64,000 nucleotides of DNA. It comes from Candidatus Zixiibacteriota bacterium. Lineage in GTDB: Bacteria > Zixibacteria > MSB-5A5 > GN15 > PGXB01. Under the pieces are notes generated by a model. The model ran no database searches and was not told where the DNA came from. It was given only the letters and a program-made list of their open reading frames with translations. Positions 34,262 through 44,640 of this stretch are shown piece by piece. The first letter of the stretch is position 1. Every line of letters begins with the position of its first letter. The translations under genes were made by a program, and so were the position numbers. The DNA lies in NCBI GenBank assembly GCA_016933955.1, contig JAFGTT010000012.1, positions 62,001-126,000 of the forward strand. Direction: 5' to 3'.

Positions 34262-35815
34262 CTACTCGCAGAAAGATTGAACCAGCCGAAAAGCATCGGG
34301 CATGTAATCGATCAAATCCCCGGCAATCAGAGATCTCCGGCCGAATTCCTCCGCCGCCAGATCACCCGCCAGACCATGAATATAAACTCCCGCAATAGCC
34401 GCATCGAAAGGATCCATCCCCTGTGCCAGGAAGGAACCGATTATCCCGGTCAGGACATCGCCCGATCCTCCGGTAGCCATCCCGTCATTACCGGTCGGGT
34501 TCAAAAACAGGCGGCCGTCCGGGTGCACAATAATTGTCGGTGAACCTTTAAGTACGATCACGGCCTCATACCGCCGGGCATACTCCCGCACCTGCTCATA
34601 AAGATCGTACAGGTTATCGGCCGGGTCACTGTCGATCAACCGCCGGAATTCCCCCGGATGCGGCGTCAGCACCAGCGGTCCATGCGCCTCAGTCAGCGGA
34701 GTGCGATCCTTCTCGAAAGCATTAAGACCATCGGCATCAATGATCGCCGGTTTGTCCAGATGGCCCACCAGTCGTTGTACCAGTTCCCTGGTTTCAAAAT
34801 GCCGTCCGATTCCCGGACCGATCACCACCGCATCGGATTCCGCTATTTTCTTTCTGATCTCACCCAAGCCGCGTTTGGCCAGACAACCCCGGCGGCCCAC
34901 ATCGGGCAACGGCAGGGTCATCGGTTCGGTCAGTTTGACTTCCAGAATCGGGTTTATGGCAGCCGGACAGCCGACCGTCACCAGTCCTACCCCGGCCCGG
35001 GCTGAGGCTTTGGCCGAAAGTACCGCCGCACCGGTCAGCCCGGTCGAACCGGCCAGGATGAAGAGCTTCCCGAAATCCCCCTTGTGCCCGTCCGGTTTTC
35101 TTCGAGGCAGAAGAGAATAGACTATTTCGAAAGTAATCAGGTTTTCCCGGATATGAAATAATTCAATTACATCATCGGGGATCCCGATCGGGACCACCTC
35201 GACATATCCCGATAATTCCCGTCCGGGAGAATAGTACAATCCAACCTTGGGCAGGGCCAGGGTGAAGGTGTACCGCGCCTGGACTGCCGCTCCCTCGTGA
35301 TGTCCGGTATCGACATTTAATCCCGATGGGCAATCGACCGCAATCACCGGGATTTTCTGAACGTTGATATATTCGATAAAATCGGCCGGCAGTCCCCGCG
35401 GCGCCCCGGAAAACCCGGTCCCGAAAACGGCATCCACAATAAAATCGACGGCCAGGGTTTCAGGCAGTTGCCCGGTCGATTCTATTCCGCGCATTTTGAT
35501 ATTGAGTTCCCGCGCTCGATCATAATTCAACTGCGCCTCCGCTGAAAATTGCTCGGGCGGGGCCGGATAAAATATTTCTACCGCGGCGCCGTACTGATGC
35601 AGGTACCGACCCACCACGAAACCATCACCGCCGTTGTTACCCTTACCGCAGAAAACCGCGATTCTCTTGCCTTTGGGCTGATCGAGAATCATATCCCGAA
35701 TCCGCTCGGCAATCCCGCGCCCGGCATTCTCCATCAATTCCGGCCCCGGAATCCCGCGCTTCTCGATCGCTTCCCGATCGACCGCCCGCATCATGTCCGC
35801 CGTCACCAGTTTCAT
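34262..35815 (-). CDS. nnr: bifunctional NAD(P)H-hydrate epimerase/dehydratase
   Basis: Repairs hydrated NAD(P)H. The N-terminal YjeF_N domain (1 to about 215) has [17 protein letters not shown] and AVDCPSGLN. The C-terminal ribokinase-like dehydratase (about 225-517) has [15 protein letters not shown] and the ATP/ADP site [17 protein letters not shown]. The 517-aa fused form is common. The start ATG overlaps the lon stop (ATGA), so it follows Lon in one operon. Confidence 0.95.
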   Translation of the reverse strand: MKLVTADMMRAVDREAIEKRGIPGPELMENAGRGIAERIRDMILDQPKGKRIAVFCGKGNNGGDGFVVGRYLHQYGAAVEIFYPAPPEQFSAEAQLNYDRARELNIKMRGIESTGQLPETLAVDFIVDAVFGTGFSGAPRGLPADFIEYINVQKIPVIAVDCPSGLNVDTGHHEGAAVQARYTFTLALPKVGLYYSPGRELSGYVEVVPIGIPDDVIELFHIRENLITFEIVYSLLPRRKPDGHKGDFGKLFILAGSTGLTGAAVLSAKASARAGVGLVTVGCPAAINPILEVKLTEPMTLPLPDVGRRGCLAKRGLGEIRKKIAESDAVVIGPGIGRHFETRELVQRLVGHLDKPAIIDADGLNAFEKDRTPLTEAHGPLVLTPHPGEFRRLIDSDPADNLYDLYEQVREYARRYEAVIVLKGSPTIIVHPDGRLFLNPTGNDGMATGGSGDVLTGIIGSFLAQGMDPFDAAIAGVYIHGLAGDLAAEEFGRRSLIAGDLIDYMPDAFRLVQSFCE

Positions 35816-38214
35816 CGTTTGCTCTTCCTGCCTGATTTACTTCTCCCCGTTTTCTTACCTCCTCGAACCGGCCCGCTTTCAAGAGCCAGCCGGATAACCT
35901 CACCGGCATTCTCGACAAACTTGAATTTCACCCCTTTTCTGATTTCGGGGGGGATTTCGGTCATATCCTTTTTATTCTCTTTCGGCAGGATAACCGTTTT
36001 GATTCCGGCCCGGTATGCCGCCAGAAGCTTTTCCTTAAGGCCCCCGATCGGCATTACACGGCCGCGGAGAGTAATCTCGCCGGTCATCGCCAGACGCGGT
36101 TTAACCGGCCGTCCCGACATGAGTGAGGCCAGCGCCGTGGCCATCGTAATTCCGGCCGAGGGGCCATCTTTCGGAGTCGCGCCTGAGGGAACATGAATAT
36201 GAATTTCGTGATCCCCGCAGATATCGGGATCGATTCCAAAAGTATTGCAATTGGTGCGGACATAGGACAGGGCCGCCATAGCCGATTCCTTCATCACATC
36301 ACCCAGCTGCCCGGTCAGGGTCAATTCCTTTTTGCCTTTCATCATGGTGGCTTCGATAAAGAGTATTTCTCCTCCGACCGAGGTCCAGGCCAGCCCGGGA
36401 ACCACTCCCACCTGACCGGTACGCGAAATCACTTCTCGGGAATATCTCTGCGGCCCGAGATACTGCCGAATATCAGCTTCATCGACCGTGTACCGCTGTT
36501 TCGATCCTCCCGCGATTTTTCTGGCCACCTTACGGCAAACCGTAGCGATTTCCCGTTCCAGATTGCGCAATCCGGACTCCCGCGTATAACCGTTGATAAG
36601 CTCCAGAATTCCTTTGTCGGTTATGGTCAGGCGGTTTTTTACGATTCCATGATTCTCAAACTGCTTGGGAATAAGATGCCGCTTGGCGATTTCCAGTTTC
36701 TCCATATCAGTGTAACCAGGTATCCGGATCACTTCCATCCGGTCGCGAAGTACCGGCGGAATCGGATCCAGTAGATTGGCCGTGGTGACAAACATGACCC
36801 GTGACAGGTCGAACGAAACCTCCAGGTAGTGATCCGAGAAGGTATCGTTTTGTTCCGGGTCGAGAACCTCAAGCAGAGCGCTCGAGGGATCACCGCGGAA
36901 ATCAGCCCCGATTTTATCCACCTCATCGAGCATGATAATCGGATTATTCGACTCCGCCCGCTTGATACTCTGAATTATCCGTCCCGGTAATGCACCGATA
37001 TAGGTCCGGCGATGTCCCCTGATTTCCGCCTCATCGCGCATGCCGCCGAGCGAAATCCGTTCGAACTTGCGACCCATCGCCCGGGCAATCGAGCGGCCCA
37101 GCGATGTTTTCCCGACCCCCGGCGGACCGACAAAACACAGGATCGGTCCCTTGACATCGCTCTTTAATTTTCGCACCGCCAGGTATTCCAGAATCCGGTC
37201 TTTGACTTTATCGAGATCGTAATGATCCTCATCCAGCACTTTTTTGGCCTTCCTGATATTCAGGGAATCCCGGGTTGAAATCGACCAGGGTAATGAAATC
37301 AACCAGTCAAGATAAGTTCGCGAGACAGTGTACTCGGCCGAGGCGGGATTCATACGCGATAACCGCTCCAGCTCCTTGGTGGCCGCCGCCTCCGCGGCCA
37401 CCGGCATTTTTGCTTCGGCTATCTTTTCCTCGAATTCATCTATCTCCGCCCGATCATCTTTTTCCCCCAGTTCCTTCCTGATCGCTTTGAGTTGCTCCCT
37501 AAGCAGGAACTCGCGCTGCATCTTGCCCATCTCCGATTGAGCTTCATTCTGGATCTTCCGCGATATCTCGAGAACTTCAATTTCCTTGTTGATTATAACC
37601 AGCAGTTTTTCCAGACGCCGATTAACATTGTTTTCCTCGACAATCGACTGCTTCTCGTTGATGGCGATATTTAGATTGGAGGTAATCAGGTCGGCCAGCC
37701 GCGAGGGTGTTTCCTGGTTTATGGCCGATATATAAAGCTCCTCGGACAGGTTGGGCGAGAGATCGACAACCTTCTTGAGCTGCTCGAGTAGATTACGCTG
37801 AAGAGCCTCGAGCTTCAATCCGCCGGTGACAGTATCCGAAATCGTTTCCACCTCGGCTGTCAGGTACGGTTCCGTGCTGAGAAATTTAACTATCCTGATT
37901 CGGCTCAAACCCTGAACCAGAAAACGGATCGTCCCGTCCGGAAAACGCAGCATCTTGAGAATATTCCCCGAGGTCCCGATACGATGTAACTGGTCCGGCC
38001 CGGGATCATCGGTACTCTGGTCGGTCTGTAAAAATATCCCGACCGCGTTACCCCGCATCAGCGCTTCATCGATCAGCCGTGCCTGTTTCTGTTCGTTGGC
38101 AATCAGGGGAATAACCAGATGCGGGAAAACTACCATCCCGCGGATGGGGAGGATCGGCAGAACCCTGGTTCCTGATTTATTCCCGGCATCTATTTTATCT
38201 TTTTTATCGGCCAC
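35812..38214 (-). CDS. lon: ATP-dependent protease Lon
   Basis: A soluble AAA+ serine protease for misfolded and regulatory proteins. The 800-aa chain has an N-terminal substrate domain ([21 protein letters not shown]), Walker [10 protein letters not shown] (about 360-368), Walker [11 protein letters not shown], and the protease Ser in [16 protein letters not shown] (about residue 687) with Lys in [14 protein letters not shown]. The GTG at 38214 has AAGGGG upstream. The C-terminal tail is Lys/Arg-rich ([16 protein letters not shown]), longer and more basic than usual. Confidence 0.97.
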   Translation of the reverse strand: MADKKDKIDAGNKSGTRVLPILPIRGMVVFPHLVIPLIANEQKQARLIDEALMRGNAVGIFLQTDQSTDDPGPDQLHRIGTSGNILKMLRFPDGTIRFLVQGLSRIRIVKFLSTEPYLTAEVETISDTVTGGLKLEALQRNLLEQLKKVVDLSPNLSEELYISAINQETPSRLADLITSNLNIAINEKQSIVEENNVNRRLEKLLVIINKEIEVLEISRKIQNEAQSEMGKMQREFLLREQLKAIRKELGEKDDRAEIDEFEEKIAEAKMPVAAEAAATKELERLSRMNPASAEYTVSRTYLDWLISLPWSISTRDSLNIRKAKKVLDEDHYDLDKVKDRILEYLAVRKLKSDVKGPILCFVGPPGVGKTSLGRSIARAMGRKFERISLGGMRDEAEIRGHRRTYIGALPGRIIQSIKRAESNNPIIMLDEVDKIGADFRGDPSSALLEVLDPEQNDTFSDHYLEVSFDLSRVMFVTTANLLDPIPPVLRDRMEVIRIPGYTDMEKLEIAKRHLIPKQFENHGIVKNRLTITDKGILELINGYTRESGLRNLEREIATVCRKVARKIAGGSKQRYTVDEADIRQYLGPQRYSREVISRTGQVGVVPGLAWTSVGGEILFIEATMMKGKKELTLTGQLGDVMKESAMAALSYVRTNCNTFGIDPDICGDHEIHIHVPSGATPKDGPSAGITMATALASLMSGRPVKPRLAMTGEITLRGRVMPIGGLKEKLLAAYRAGIKTVILPKENKKDMTEIPPEIRKGVKFKFVENAGEVIRLALESGPVRGGKKTGRSKSGRKSKR

Positions 38215-38258
38215 AACAAAACCCCTTGTCTCAAAGTCTCATCCTGTATCAAAGCTTG

Positions 38259-39320
38259 CTATATGTTAAACCGGAACAGGATGACATCACCATCCTGGAC
38301 CACATAATCCTTTCCCTCGACATTCAATCGCGCCGCCGCTTTCAGGGCCGCAAGGGTTCTATATTGTATATAATCGTCGTAAGAGGCTACCTCGGCCCGT
38401 ATGAAACCCCGTTCGAAATCGGTATGGACCGCCCCGGCCGCCTGCGGTGCTGTGTATCCCCGCCTGATCGTCCAGGCCCGGCATTCGGGCGGGCCGATCG
38501 TGAAAAACGATATCAGCCCCAGCAGGCTGTACGATCGTTGTATGAATTTATCGACCGCCGGTTTCTCGATCCCGAGATCTTTTAAAAAAGCCGCCCGATC
38601 TTCTTCGGCCAGCGCCGCCAGTTCCATTTCGATTTTACCGCAGATGACTGAAATATCTCGAACCGAATCTTTCCTGTATTTTTCATACCCCCTGAAAAGA
38701 GCGGCATGATCGGCCAGCTTTTCCTCGGATATATTGAAAGTCAATAATTGCGGTTTAAGAGTCATGAAGGAATAACCCCGGATTATCTTTTTGTCTTCGT
38801 CGCTCAAACCGATTTCAGATAGAAGGGTCTCTCGATCAAGCGCCTCCCGGCATTTTTTCAAAATCTCCAGTTCCCGGGCCCGCTCGGTCTTGCCGGTCAG
38901 TTTGATGGCTCTTTCCAGCTTATCGACATTATTTTCAATCATCATCAGGTCGCCCAGAATCATTTCATCCAGCAGGGCTTTATAATCCTGCTCTGCGGTG
39001 GCACCGGGATTGAAATCGTCCACCACTACCACATAGGCATCCATTAACCGCAGATCATGCATTATTTCCGACTCGCTTTTGCCTTTCCTACCCTCCCCCG
39101 TAAACCCGGCGGCATCGAGAAATTCGATCTCGGCATGGGTCAGTTTCTTTGGGGGGGGATCGAAAATCCCGAAAAGATTTTCCAGTCTCGGATCGGGAAC
39201 CTTAATTATGGCCCGATGCACCGCCCGCGAATAATCCCCGACCGCTTCATTTTGCCCCGAAACGGCGTTAAACAGAGTCGTTTTCCCGGATTGAGGCAAC
39301 CCGATAATTCCCAGTTTCAT
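38259..39320 (-). CDS. ychF: YchF/Obg-family GTPase with TGS domain, divergent P-loop
   Basis: A 353-aa OLA1/YchF-type protein. Start at ATG 39320 gives the family N-terminus (MKLGIIGLPQSGKTTLFNAV). G1 is QSGKTT where canonical YchF has NVGKST. VPDPRLENL, FLDAAGF (G3 region) and a coiled helical arm (about 130-200) follow. The C-terminal TGS/DUF933 domain has ISFFTIGPPECRAWTIRRG, APQAAGAVHTDFERGFIRAEV and a terminal VQDGDVILFRFN. Canonical YchF binds ATP and ribosomes; the changed P-loop and the short sequence suggest a separate subfamily. No ribosome binding site is visible at 39320. Confidence 0.85.
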   Translation of the reverse strand: MKLGIIGLPQSGKTTLFNAVSGQNEAVGDYSRAVHRAIIKVPDPRLENLFGIFDPPPKKLTHAEIEFLDAAGFTGEGRKGKSESEIMHDLRLMDAYVVVVDDFNPGATAEQDYKALLDEMILGDLMMIENNVDKLERAIKLTGKTERARELEILKKCREALDRETLLSEIGLSDEDKKIIRGYSFMTLKPQLLTFNISEEKLADHAALFRGYEKYRKDSVRDISVICGKIEMELAALAEEDRAAFLKDLGIEKPAVDKFIQRSYSLLGLISFFTIGPPECRAWTIRRGYTAPQAAGAVHTDFERGFIRAEVASYDDYIQYRTLAALKAAARLNVEGKDYVVQDGDVILFRFNI

Positions 39321-39414
39321 AATATTATTATATCCCAAATAATCCGTAATTGCAAGTTTTAACCACCGTGGATAAATTCATGAGTACATCCCGGCGGCGA
39401 TTATCGTGCCGATT

Positions 39415-40266
39415 TTATTTATTATCGACCAGTGAGCGCAGGATACTCAGATTTTCAATATCCTCATGTAAATCTTCGCTCTTGTATGTCTCGAGTATTT
39501 TAGGGATTTTTTTCAGCCGCCGATCATTCATTATATTCCGAAAAGGCTCGAGGCCCAGCTCGCCCCGACCGATGTGCTCGTGACGGTCTTTTTTGGCCCC
39601 GAACGGTTTTTTCGAATCGTTCAGATGGATGACCTTCAGGTTTTTCAAACCCAGGACCCCGTCGAACTCCCTCATGGTCGCCCGGTAGTCAGACACTTCC
39701 TGGATTTTATACCCGGCCGAAAAAATATGGCAGGTATCCAGGCAAACCGACATCCGCGATTTGTCCTCAACCAGATCGATAATCCGGGCCAGTTGCTCGA
39801 ATTTATACCCCAGATTGGTTCCCTGACCGGCAGTTGTTTCCAGACAGATTGAGGTCTTGATATCGGGCCGGTCTCCCAGAATACGATTACAGGCCGCGGC
39901 GATCCGTTTCAATCCGTTATCCTCTCCCGAACCGACATGAGATCCCGGATGCATCACTAACTGCGGAATTTTAAGCGTCCCGCATCGTTCCATTTCAATT
40001 TTGAAGGAATTGACGGATTTCTCGTAAAGCTCATCATCAGGTGAAGCCAGGTTGATTAAATAACTGACATGGGCGCATGAAACCGTCACCCCGGTATTCT
40101 TTTGTTCGACCAGGAAGCGCTCTATTTCCTCATCGGTTAACGGCTTGGCTTTCCACTGGTTGGATTGTTTGGTGAATATCTGGACCGTCTCGCAACCGGC
40201 TTTCTGGCCGTCCAGAACCGCATTATAAATCCCCCCCGCAATCGACATATGGGCACCCAGCATCAT
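39415..40266 (-). CDS. nfo: endonuclease IV (AP endonuclease)
   Basis: Cuts 5' to abasic sites in base-excision repair. The ATG at 40266 gives 283 aa, the normal length, starting MMLGAHMSIAGG, with AGGA eight nt upstream; longer frames lack support. The zinc ligands are all recognisable: VSCAHVSYLINLAS, HPGSHVGSG, LETTAGQG, CLDTCHIFSAG, HLNDSKKPFGAKKDRHEHIGRG and a terminal ETYKS. Confidence 0.95.
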   Translation of the reverse strand: MMLGAHMSIAGGIYNAVLDGQKAGCETVQIFTKQSNQWKAKPLTDEEIERFLVEQKNTGVTVSCAHVSYLINLASPDDELYEKSVNSFKIEMERCGTLKIPQLVMHPGSHVGSGEDNGLKRIAAACNRILGDRPDIKTSICLETTAGQGTNLGYKFEQLARIIDLVEDKSRMSVCLDTCHIFSAGYKIQEVSDYRATMREFDGVLGLKNLKVIHLNDSKKPFGAKKDRHEHIGRGELGLEPFRNIMNDRRLKKIPKILETYKSEDLHEDIENLSILRSLVDNK

Positions 40267-40430
40267 CTGACAAGTCCTCGCTTCCTCTTTACCGATAAAT
40301 ACATAAACAATATCCTTACTGCAGAAAACAACCGGCACGATCGGCGGTTCCCACTCGGTGGCATCATCTCATGATCTTACCGATGATCATATATAGTCAT
40401 AAAGGCCGCCTGCTTCAACATTTAAAATTG

Positions 40431-40531
40431 TCGAAGGGCCGACGGAAAGACTTCGAACAGGTATTATTCACGGATAACGCCGCGCTATGAACCCACTCCA
40501 TTCAATATGGGAGATATCCCATATTTTTTTT
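40431..40531 (+). promoter_or_regulatory. structured leader ending in a terminator, upstream of the minor pilin genes
   Basis: A 6-bp stem (TCGAAG and CTTCGA flanking a purine-rich loop with GACGGAAAGA) is followed about 60 nt later by the intrinsic terminator at 40504. No plus-strand gene lies upstream that would need this terminator, so it either attenuates the pilin operon or ends a short RNA. It does not match a riboswitch I know. Confidence 0.4.
40504..40531 (+). terminator. intrinsic terminator in the pilin operon leader
   Basis: AATATGGGA-GATA-TCCCATATT followed by T6. Stem of 9 bp with a tetraloop. Confidence 0.8.
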
Positions 40532-40545
40532 ATCTGAAGCGATCC

Positions 40546-40569
40546 GATTGATTAATATTAAAATCAATC
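40546..40569. repeat. 8-bp palindromic operator-like site
   Basis: GATTGATT, 8-nt A/T spacer, AATCAATC, an exact dyad between the leader terminator and the first pilin gene. The rest of 40570-40762 holds no gene I can support. Confidence 0.4.
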
Positions 40570-40762
40570 GAAAATTAATTTTATCCCGCCCCAACGATCA
40601 ATTAAAATCGCGCCTTTCCGACAACACCTTGTCTGCCAGCACCTTAAAATCTCAAAATGCTACTGGCCCGGCGGCCGGGAATATTCGCCGGCCATTATTG
40701 TCTCAAATTGGCAGGCTGTTTTCAAGGGTTTTCCGTGAAGAATTAGAAAAGGAAGTGATTTA

Positions 40763-41122
40763 ATGAAAAAGATTGTCGCAAATAACGGTTTTACCATCAT
40801 GGAGGTGCTGGTGTCAATCATTATTCTGACCCTGTCACTTCTTCTTCTTCTCAATATGGCAATGGTCGCCCTGGAGGGCAATGACTGGTCCAACCGGGCC
40901 ACCGAATCGACTCAGCTTCTGCAACAGAAACTCGAGGAACTTCGGACCGGAACCAATATTACCAGCGGTATCGACACCATTAACAGTATCCAGCGAACCT
41001 GGAACGTTTCCACCGTTGCCGATCATCTTCGGAAAATAGACATAACCGCATCATGGCGGAATCGAAGCGGCGATTTGCTTCAGAATTCCCTGGCGGCATA
41101 CGTACGAACCGACAGCATATAG
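40763..41122 (+). CDS. PilV-like type IV minor prepilin
   Basis: A 119-aa prepilin. The type III signal peptide MKKIVANNG is cleaved before FTIMEVLVSIIILTL, with Glu at +5, followed by the hydrophobic pilin helix. The C-terminal domain is short and beta-rich. GGAAGTGA precedes the ATG. It is the first of four prepilin genes in one operon, probably priming or modulating a type IV pilus or pseudopilus; no assembly ATPase is in the window. Confidence 0.85.
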   Translation: MKKIVANNGFTIMEVLVSIIILTLSLLLLLNMAMVALEGNDWSNRATESTQLLQQKLEELRTGTNITSGIDTINSIQRTWNVSTVADHLRKIDITASWRNRSGDLLQNSLAAYVRTDSI

Positions 41123-41130
41123 GTGGTTAT

Positions 41131-41949
41131 ATGAACCGTGCCTTATTAAAACTCAAGTGTCACGGGGGCATAAGTCTGATGGAGACGCTGATTGCGCTCT
41201 TTCTAACCGGGCTGGTGATCACGACTGTCTTTAAAGTCTATGTCAACCAGCATAAAAACTGGGCTATCCAGGAAAACGTAACCGACGTACAGCAAAACCT
41301 GCGGGCGGCCATTGATGAACTCAGCCGCCAGATTCGAATGGCAGGTCACCGCCTTCCCCTTGGCCTGGATGGGATTGCCGCTTACAATGCCGATCCCGAT
41401 ACCATTATCGTCACCTACGTGGGAAGTAACAGCTCCCAGGCCGTTCTTGACTCGGATATGGGGGGCTCCGGCTCCGATCTGGATTGCAATGGATCGGATT
41501 TGAGTGGTTTCGAAGATGGGCAATTGGCCTATATCTTCCAGCCCGACTCCGGTGGCGGCGAATTCTTTGCTGTGCAGAGCATCGATATCGGCAATTCCCG
41601 CATAAGCCCGACAACCAATTTAACACGGGCCTATCCCAAAGATGCCGTTGTCCTGGCCGACCTGCAGAGAATCAAATACTATGTCGACAACAGCGACACT
41701 CTGCATCCCAACCTGATGATCATTCTGCCGGGCCAAACACCGGCGGTCTATGCCGAAAATATCGAGGATTTGCAGTTCCGGTATCGGATGAAGAACGGTT
41801 CGATCATCGATCAACCGGTCATTATCGATGATATCCGGGCGGTATCGGTCGGTATCCTGGCGCGTTCCAATAACCCGGATCCCGACATAACCGGTGATCC
41901 CTATCAACGTCGTTTTACGTCGACAACCATAAATTTAAGGAATTTTTAA
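41131..41949 (+). CDS. PilW-like type IV minor prepilin (copy 1)
   Basis: A 272-aa prepilin. The ATG at 41131 follows AGGTGG; the frame extending to 41053 overlaps the upstream gene and displaces the signal. Cleavage after Gly13 before ISLMETLIALFLTGLVITTVF, Glu at +5. The C-terminal domain has the PilW-type RIRMAGH-like motif (QIRMAGHRLPLG), DSGGGEFFAV and a conserved QFRYRMKNGSI segment. It is a paralogue of the next gene. Confidence 0.88.
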   Translation: MNRALLKLKCHGGISLMETLIALFLTGLVITTVFKVYVNQHKNWAIQENVTDVQQNLRAAIDELSRQIRMAGHRLPLGLDGIAAYNADPDTIIVTYVGSNSSQAVLDSDMGGSGSDLDCNGSDLSGFEDGQLAYIFQPDSGGGEFFAVQSIDIGNSRISPTTNLTRAYPKDAVVLADLQRIKYYVDNSDTLHPNLMIILPGQTPAVYAENIEDLQFRYRMKNGSIIDQPVIIDDIRAVSVGILARSNNPDPDITGDPYQRRFTSTTINLRNF

Positions 41950-42012
41950 TTGAATACGGATCGAACCATACCAATAATGCCGTGTTTCTTTCCGTCCGAA
42001 AAGGGGTAGGAG

Positions 42013-42867
42013 ATGAATTCGAGAGGACTTAACTATGGCCGGGGTGCCGGATTGAACATCCCCGAAAAAAGACTGTCTGGTGAAAAAGGTATCTCATTGA
42101 TGGAAACTCTGATTGCTCTCTTTCTGGCCGGACTGGTCATTACGACCGTCTTTAAGGTCTATATCAGCCAGCACAAAAACTGGGTCATCCAGGAACAGGT
42201 TACCGATATGCAGCAGAACGCTCGCGCCGCAATCGATGAATTGGGCCGCCAGATCAGAATGGCCGGACACGGTTTGCCTCTGGGTATGCCCGGGCTGGAA
42301 GCCTACAATGCCAATCCGGATACGATCGTCATCAATTATGCCGTTGGCGGCTGCGATGCCGTAATCGAACATGCCATGCCCAATCCTTCCGCGGAATTGC
42401 GTTGCGATGGGCATGATGTCTCATGTTTTCAGGAAGGTCAGTGGGTCTTTATATTCCAGCCGGATTCCGGCGGGGGTGAGTTTTTCGAAATCACCAATGT
42501 CCAGACCAGCTCTTCTCATATCCAGCATAATACCATGACGCTCTCGCGATCATATCCTGCGCAATCCATCCTGATCGCCATGGAACAGGTTAAGTATTAT
42601 ATCGATAATACTGATACTGCCCACCCTAATCTGATGCTTAAACTGCCGGGCCAGGCGGCACAGGTGTATGCCGAAAATATCGAGGATTTGCAGTTCCGGT
42701 ATCGGATGAAAAACGGCTCCATTATTTCTTCCCCGGTCATTATCCCTGATATCCGGGAGGTGGCCATCGATCTGGTGGCCCGGACTGATAATCCCGATTC
42801 GGATTTCGCCGGCGATCCCTACCGGCGAAGAACCTATTCTTCCAACGTTAATTTGAGGAATTTTTAA
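42013..42867 (+). CDS. PilW-like type IV minor prepilin (copy 2)
   Basis: A 284-aa tandem paralogue of the gene at 41131: the same ISLMETLIALFL helix, QIRMAGHGLPLG, PDSGGGEFFEI and QFRYRMKNGSI. The leader is longer (26 residues to Gly26). It differs from copy 1 by two or three cysteines in the middle loop (GGCDAV, LRCDG, SCFQEG) that could form a disulfide. GGTAGGAG abuts the ATG closely. Both end NLRNF. Confidence 0.88.
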   Translation: MNSRGLNYGRGAGLNIPEKRLSGEKGISLMETLIALFLAGLVITTVFKVYISQHKNWVIQEQVTDMQQNARAAIDELGRQIRMAGHGLPLGMPGLEAYNANPDTIVINYAVGGCDAVIEHAMPNPSAELRCDGHDVSCFQEGQWVFIFQPDSGGGEFFEITNVQTSSSHIQHNTMTLSRSYPAQSILIAMEQVKYYIDNTDTAHPNLMLKLPGQAAQVYAENIEDLQFRYRMKNGSIISSPVIIPDIREVAIDLVARTDNPDSDFAGDPYRRRTYSSNVNLRNF

Positions 42868-42929
42868 ATGATGTATTGCTCGATCATGATTTTGGCTCTC
42901 GACACACGGCATCCGACAGGAGGTGCAAG

Positions 42930-44558
42930 ATGACGCTTTTTAGAAAAATGGGTGAGAATCGAGGAATGGCGGCTTTCATAGCGCTCGTTATAATGGTCAT
43001 GTTGACGCTGATCGGCGCGGCCGCTATCAAGCTGGCCAACGATGAAATCAGCATTGCCGGAAACGAAATGAAGGAAATGGGCGCGTTTTATTCCGCCGAA
43101 GCCGGTCTTGACAAAGTGGCCGCCTCAATCCAATCGCAGTACGAATCCACCGGCGCTCCCCCGACCACCCTGCCGTCGGGTAGTGAAAGCCTCGGTAATT
43201 TCAGTTTCGCCTATAATACGGTGGACAACGGCGCCGCCGTACAACGAACCCTGACCCAGGGAACCCTGGCCGGATTGAACGCTTTGGTCAAAACCTATAC
43301 CATCACTTCGACCGGTATTTCATCTCTGGATCAAAGTCAGGTTACCCTGACCCAGGAGTTCGAATGCGCACTGGTTCCACTTTTCCAGTTTGCCGTTTTT
43401 TACGGTAACGATCTGGAAATCGCCCCGGGACCGGACATGAGCCTTATCGGGCGTGTGCACTCCAACGGTAACCTCTGGCTTCAGGCCGGATCAAACCTGT
43501 ATATGGACAGCTACGTCACCTGCTCCGGAAACCTGTTGCATGGCCGGAAAGGCGCTGGAGGTGTCGATAACGGTAGTGTTTATATCAAGGATACCGATGG
43601 CAATTATCAAAACATGAAAAACTCCGACGGTACTTTTCTGGAAGCGACCGACTCTGAATGGTACGATTCGGCTTCGGTTCGCTGGGATGGACGCGTTCAG
43701 GACGCGGCCTTCGGTCAGGGCCAGTTGAACCTGCCTTTGACCAATGCCGGCGACCCGCATAAGCTTATCGAGCGGGCTTCGGGTAACCCCGATTCCTATG
43801 AGAACTATGCCGACATTAAAATCATCGACGGCGCCGTGTTGGCCAAAGTCGGAACCGTCTGGCAGGATATCACTTCCGTGCTTCCGTCCGGAACCATCAC
43901 CAGCAAAACTTTCTATGACGGTCGTGAAGGCAAAACCGTACATTCCACGGATGTCAATATGTCGCTTCTGGCCACTTCCTCATATTATCCGACCAATGGC
44001 GTTATCTATGCTTCCGATCAGCGCTCGGGAACATTTAACGCCATCCGGCTCACCAACGGGTCCGATGTCGGGACCGGGATGGCCATCGTCAGCGAAAACC
44101 CCATGTATGTCGCAGGCAATTTCAATACTGTCGACAAGCAGCCGGTTTCGCTGGCCGCCGATGCGGTAACCTTTTTATCCAATAGCTGGAATGATTCCAA
44201 ATCAACTTATAGTAAAAGTTCTCGGGTCGCCTCACAGACTTCGGTTAATGCTTCAATCATGACCGGTAACACCAATTCCACCTCCACCAACTATAATGGC
44301 GGTCTGGAAAACCTGCCGCGATTCCTGGAAACTTGGTCCGGAGTCAAATTTTCGTGGCGCGGCTCGCTGGTTAATCTCTGGAATTCCGAACAGGCCACCG
44401 GGAACTGGGGTGGAACATACTACGACCCGCCTATTCGTGACTGGGCCTATGATACTGATCTGGATGATCCATCCAAACTGCCGCCCGAAACCCCCAAGGC
44501 TCGTATTTTCCAGAGAACCCGATGGCAGCAGTCTGAGGTTGGCTATGCCAGTGAATAA
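42930..44558 (+). CDS. PilX-like type IV minor pilin, large
   Basis: A 542-aa protein with the start fixed by AGGAGGTGCAAG just before the ATG at 42930. The N-terminus (RGMAAFIALVIMVMLTLIGAAAIKLANDEISIAGNEM) is the PilX N-terminal domain, followed by FYSAEAGLDK. It lacks the usual Glu at +5, as many PilX proteins do. The long C-terminal domain (about 120-540) is beta-rich with Asn/Ser/Gly turns and is much larger than PilX of Neisseria or Pseudomonas, so it may be the tip adhesin. Last gene before a terminator. Confidence 0.85.
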   Translation: MTLFRKMGENRGMAAFIALVIMVMLTLIGAAAIKLANDEISIAGNEMKEMGAFYSAEAGLDKVAASIQSQYESTGAPPTTLPSGSESLGNFSFAYNTVDNGAAVQRTLTQGTLAGLNALVKTYTITSTGISSLDQSQVTLTQEFECALVPLFQFAVFYGNDLEIAPGPDMSLIGRVHSNGNLWLQAGSNLYMDSYVTCSGNLLHGRKGAGGVDNGSVYIKDTDGNYQNMKNSDGTFLEATDSEWYDSASVRWDGRVQDAAFGQGQLNLPLTNAGDPHKLIERASGNPDSYENYADIKIIDGAVLAKVGTVWQDITSVLPSGTITSKTFYDGREGKTVHSTDVNMSLLATSSYYPTNGVIYASDQRSGTFNAIRLTNGSDVGTGMAIVSENPMYVAGNFNTVDKQPVSLAADAVTFLSNSWNDSKSTYSKSSRVASQTSVNASIMTGNTNSTSTNYNGGLENLPRFLETWSGVKFSWRGSLVNLWNSEQATGNWGGTYYDPPIRDWAYDTDLDDPSKLPPETPKARIFQRTRWQQSEVGYASE

Positions 44559-44599
44559 GCTGACCCAATAATGCATAATCCGCTGATTTTACCGGACAT

Positions 44600-44635
44600 A
44601 AAAAACCCCGACACCGGTCGGGGTTTTATTTTTGG
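44600..44635. terminator. bidirectional intrinsic terminator
   Basis: AAAAACCCCGACACCGGTCGGGGTTTTATTTTT-type hairpin (AAAACCCCGAC pairing with GTCGGGGTTTT) between the convergent pilin and M16 operons. Confidence 0.85.
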
Positions 44636-44640
44636 TCTTC

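Noticed and set aside
40548-40763. 71-codon frame ending TAATG at the first pilin gene, suggesting coupling
   Set aside because: TTG start inside a palindrome, no ribosome binding site, no hydrophobic or family pattern; the 1-nt overlap may be chance.
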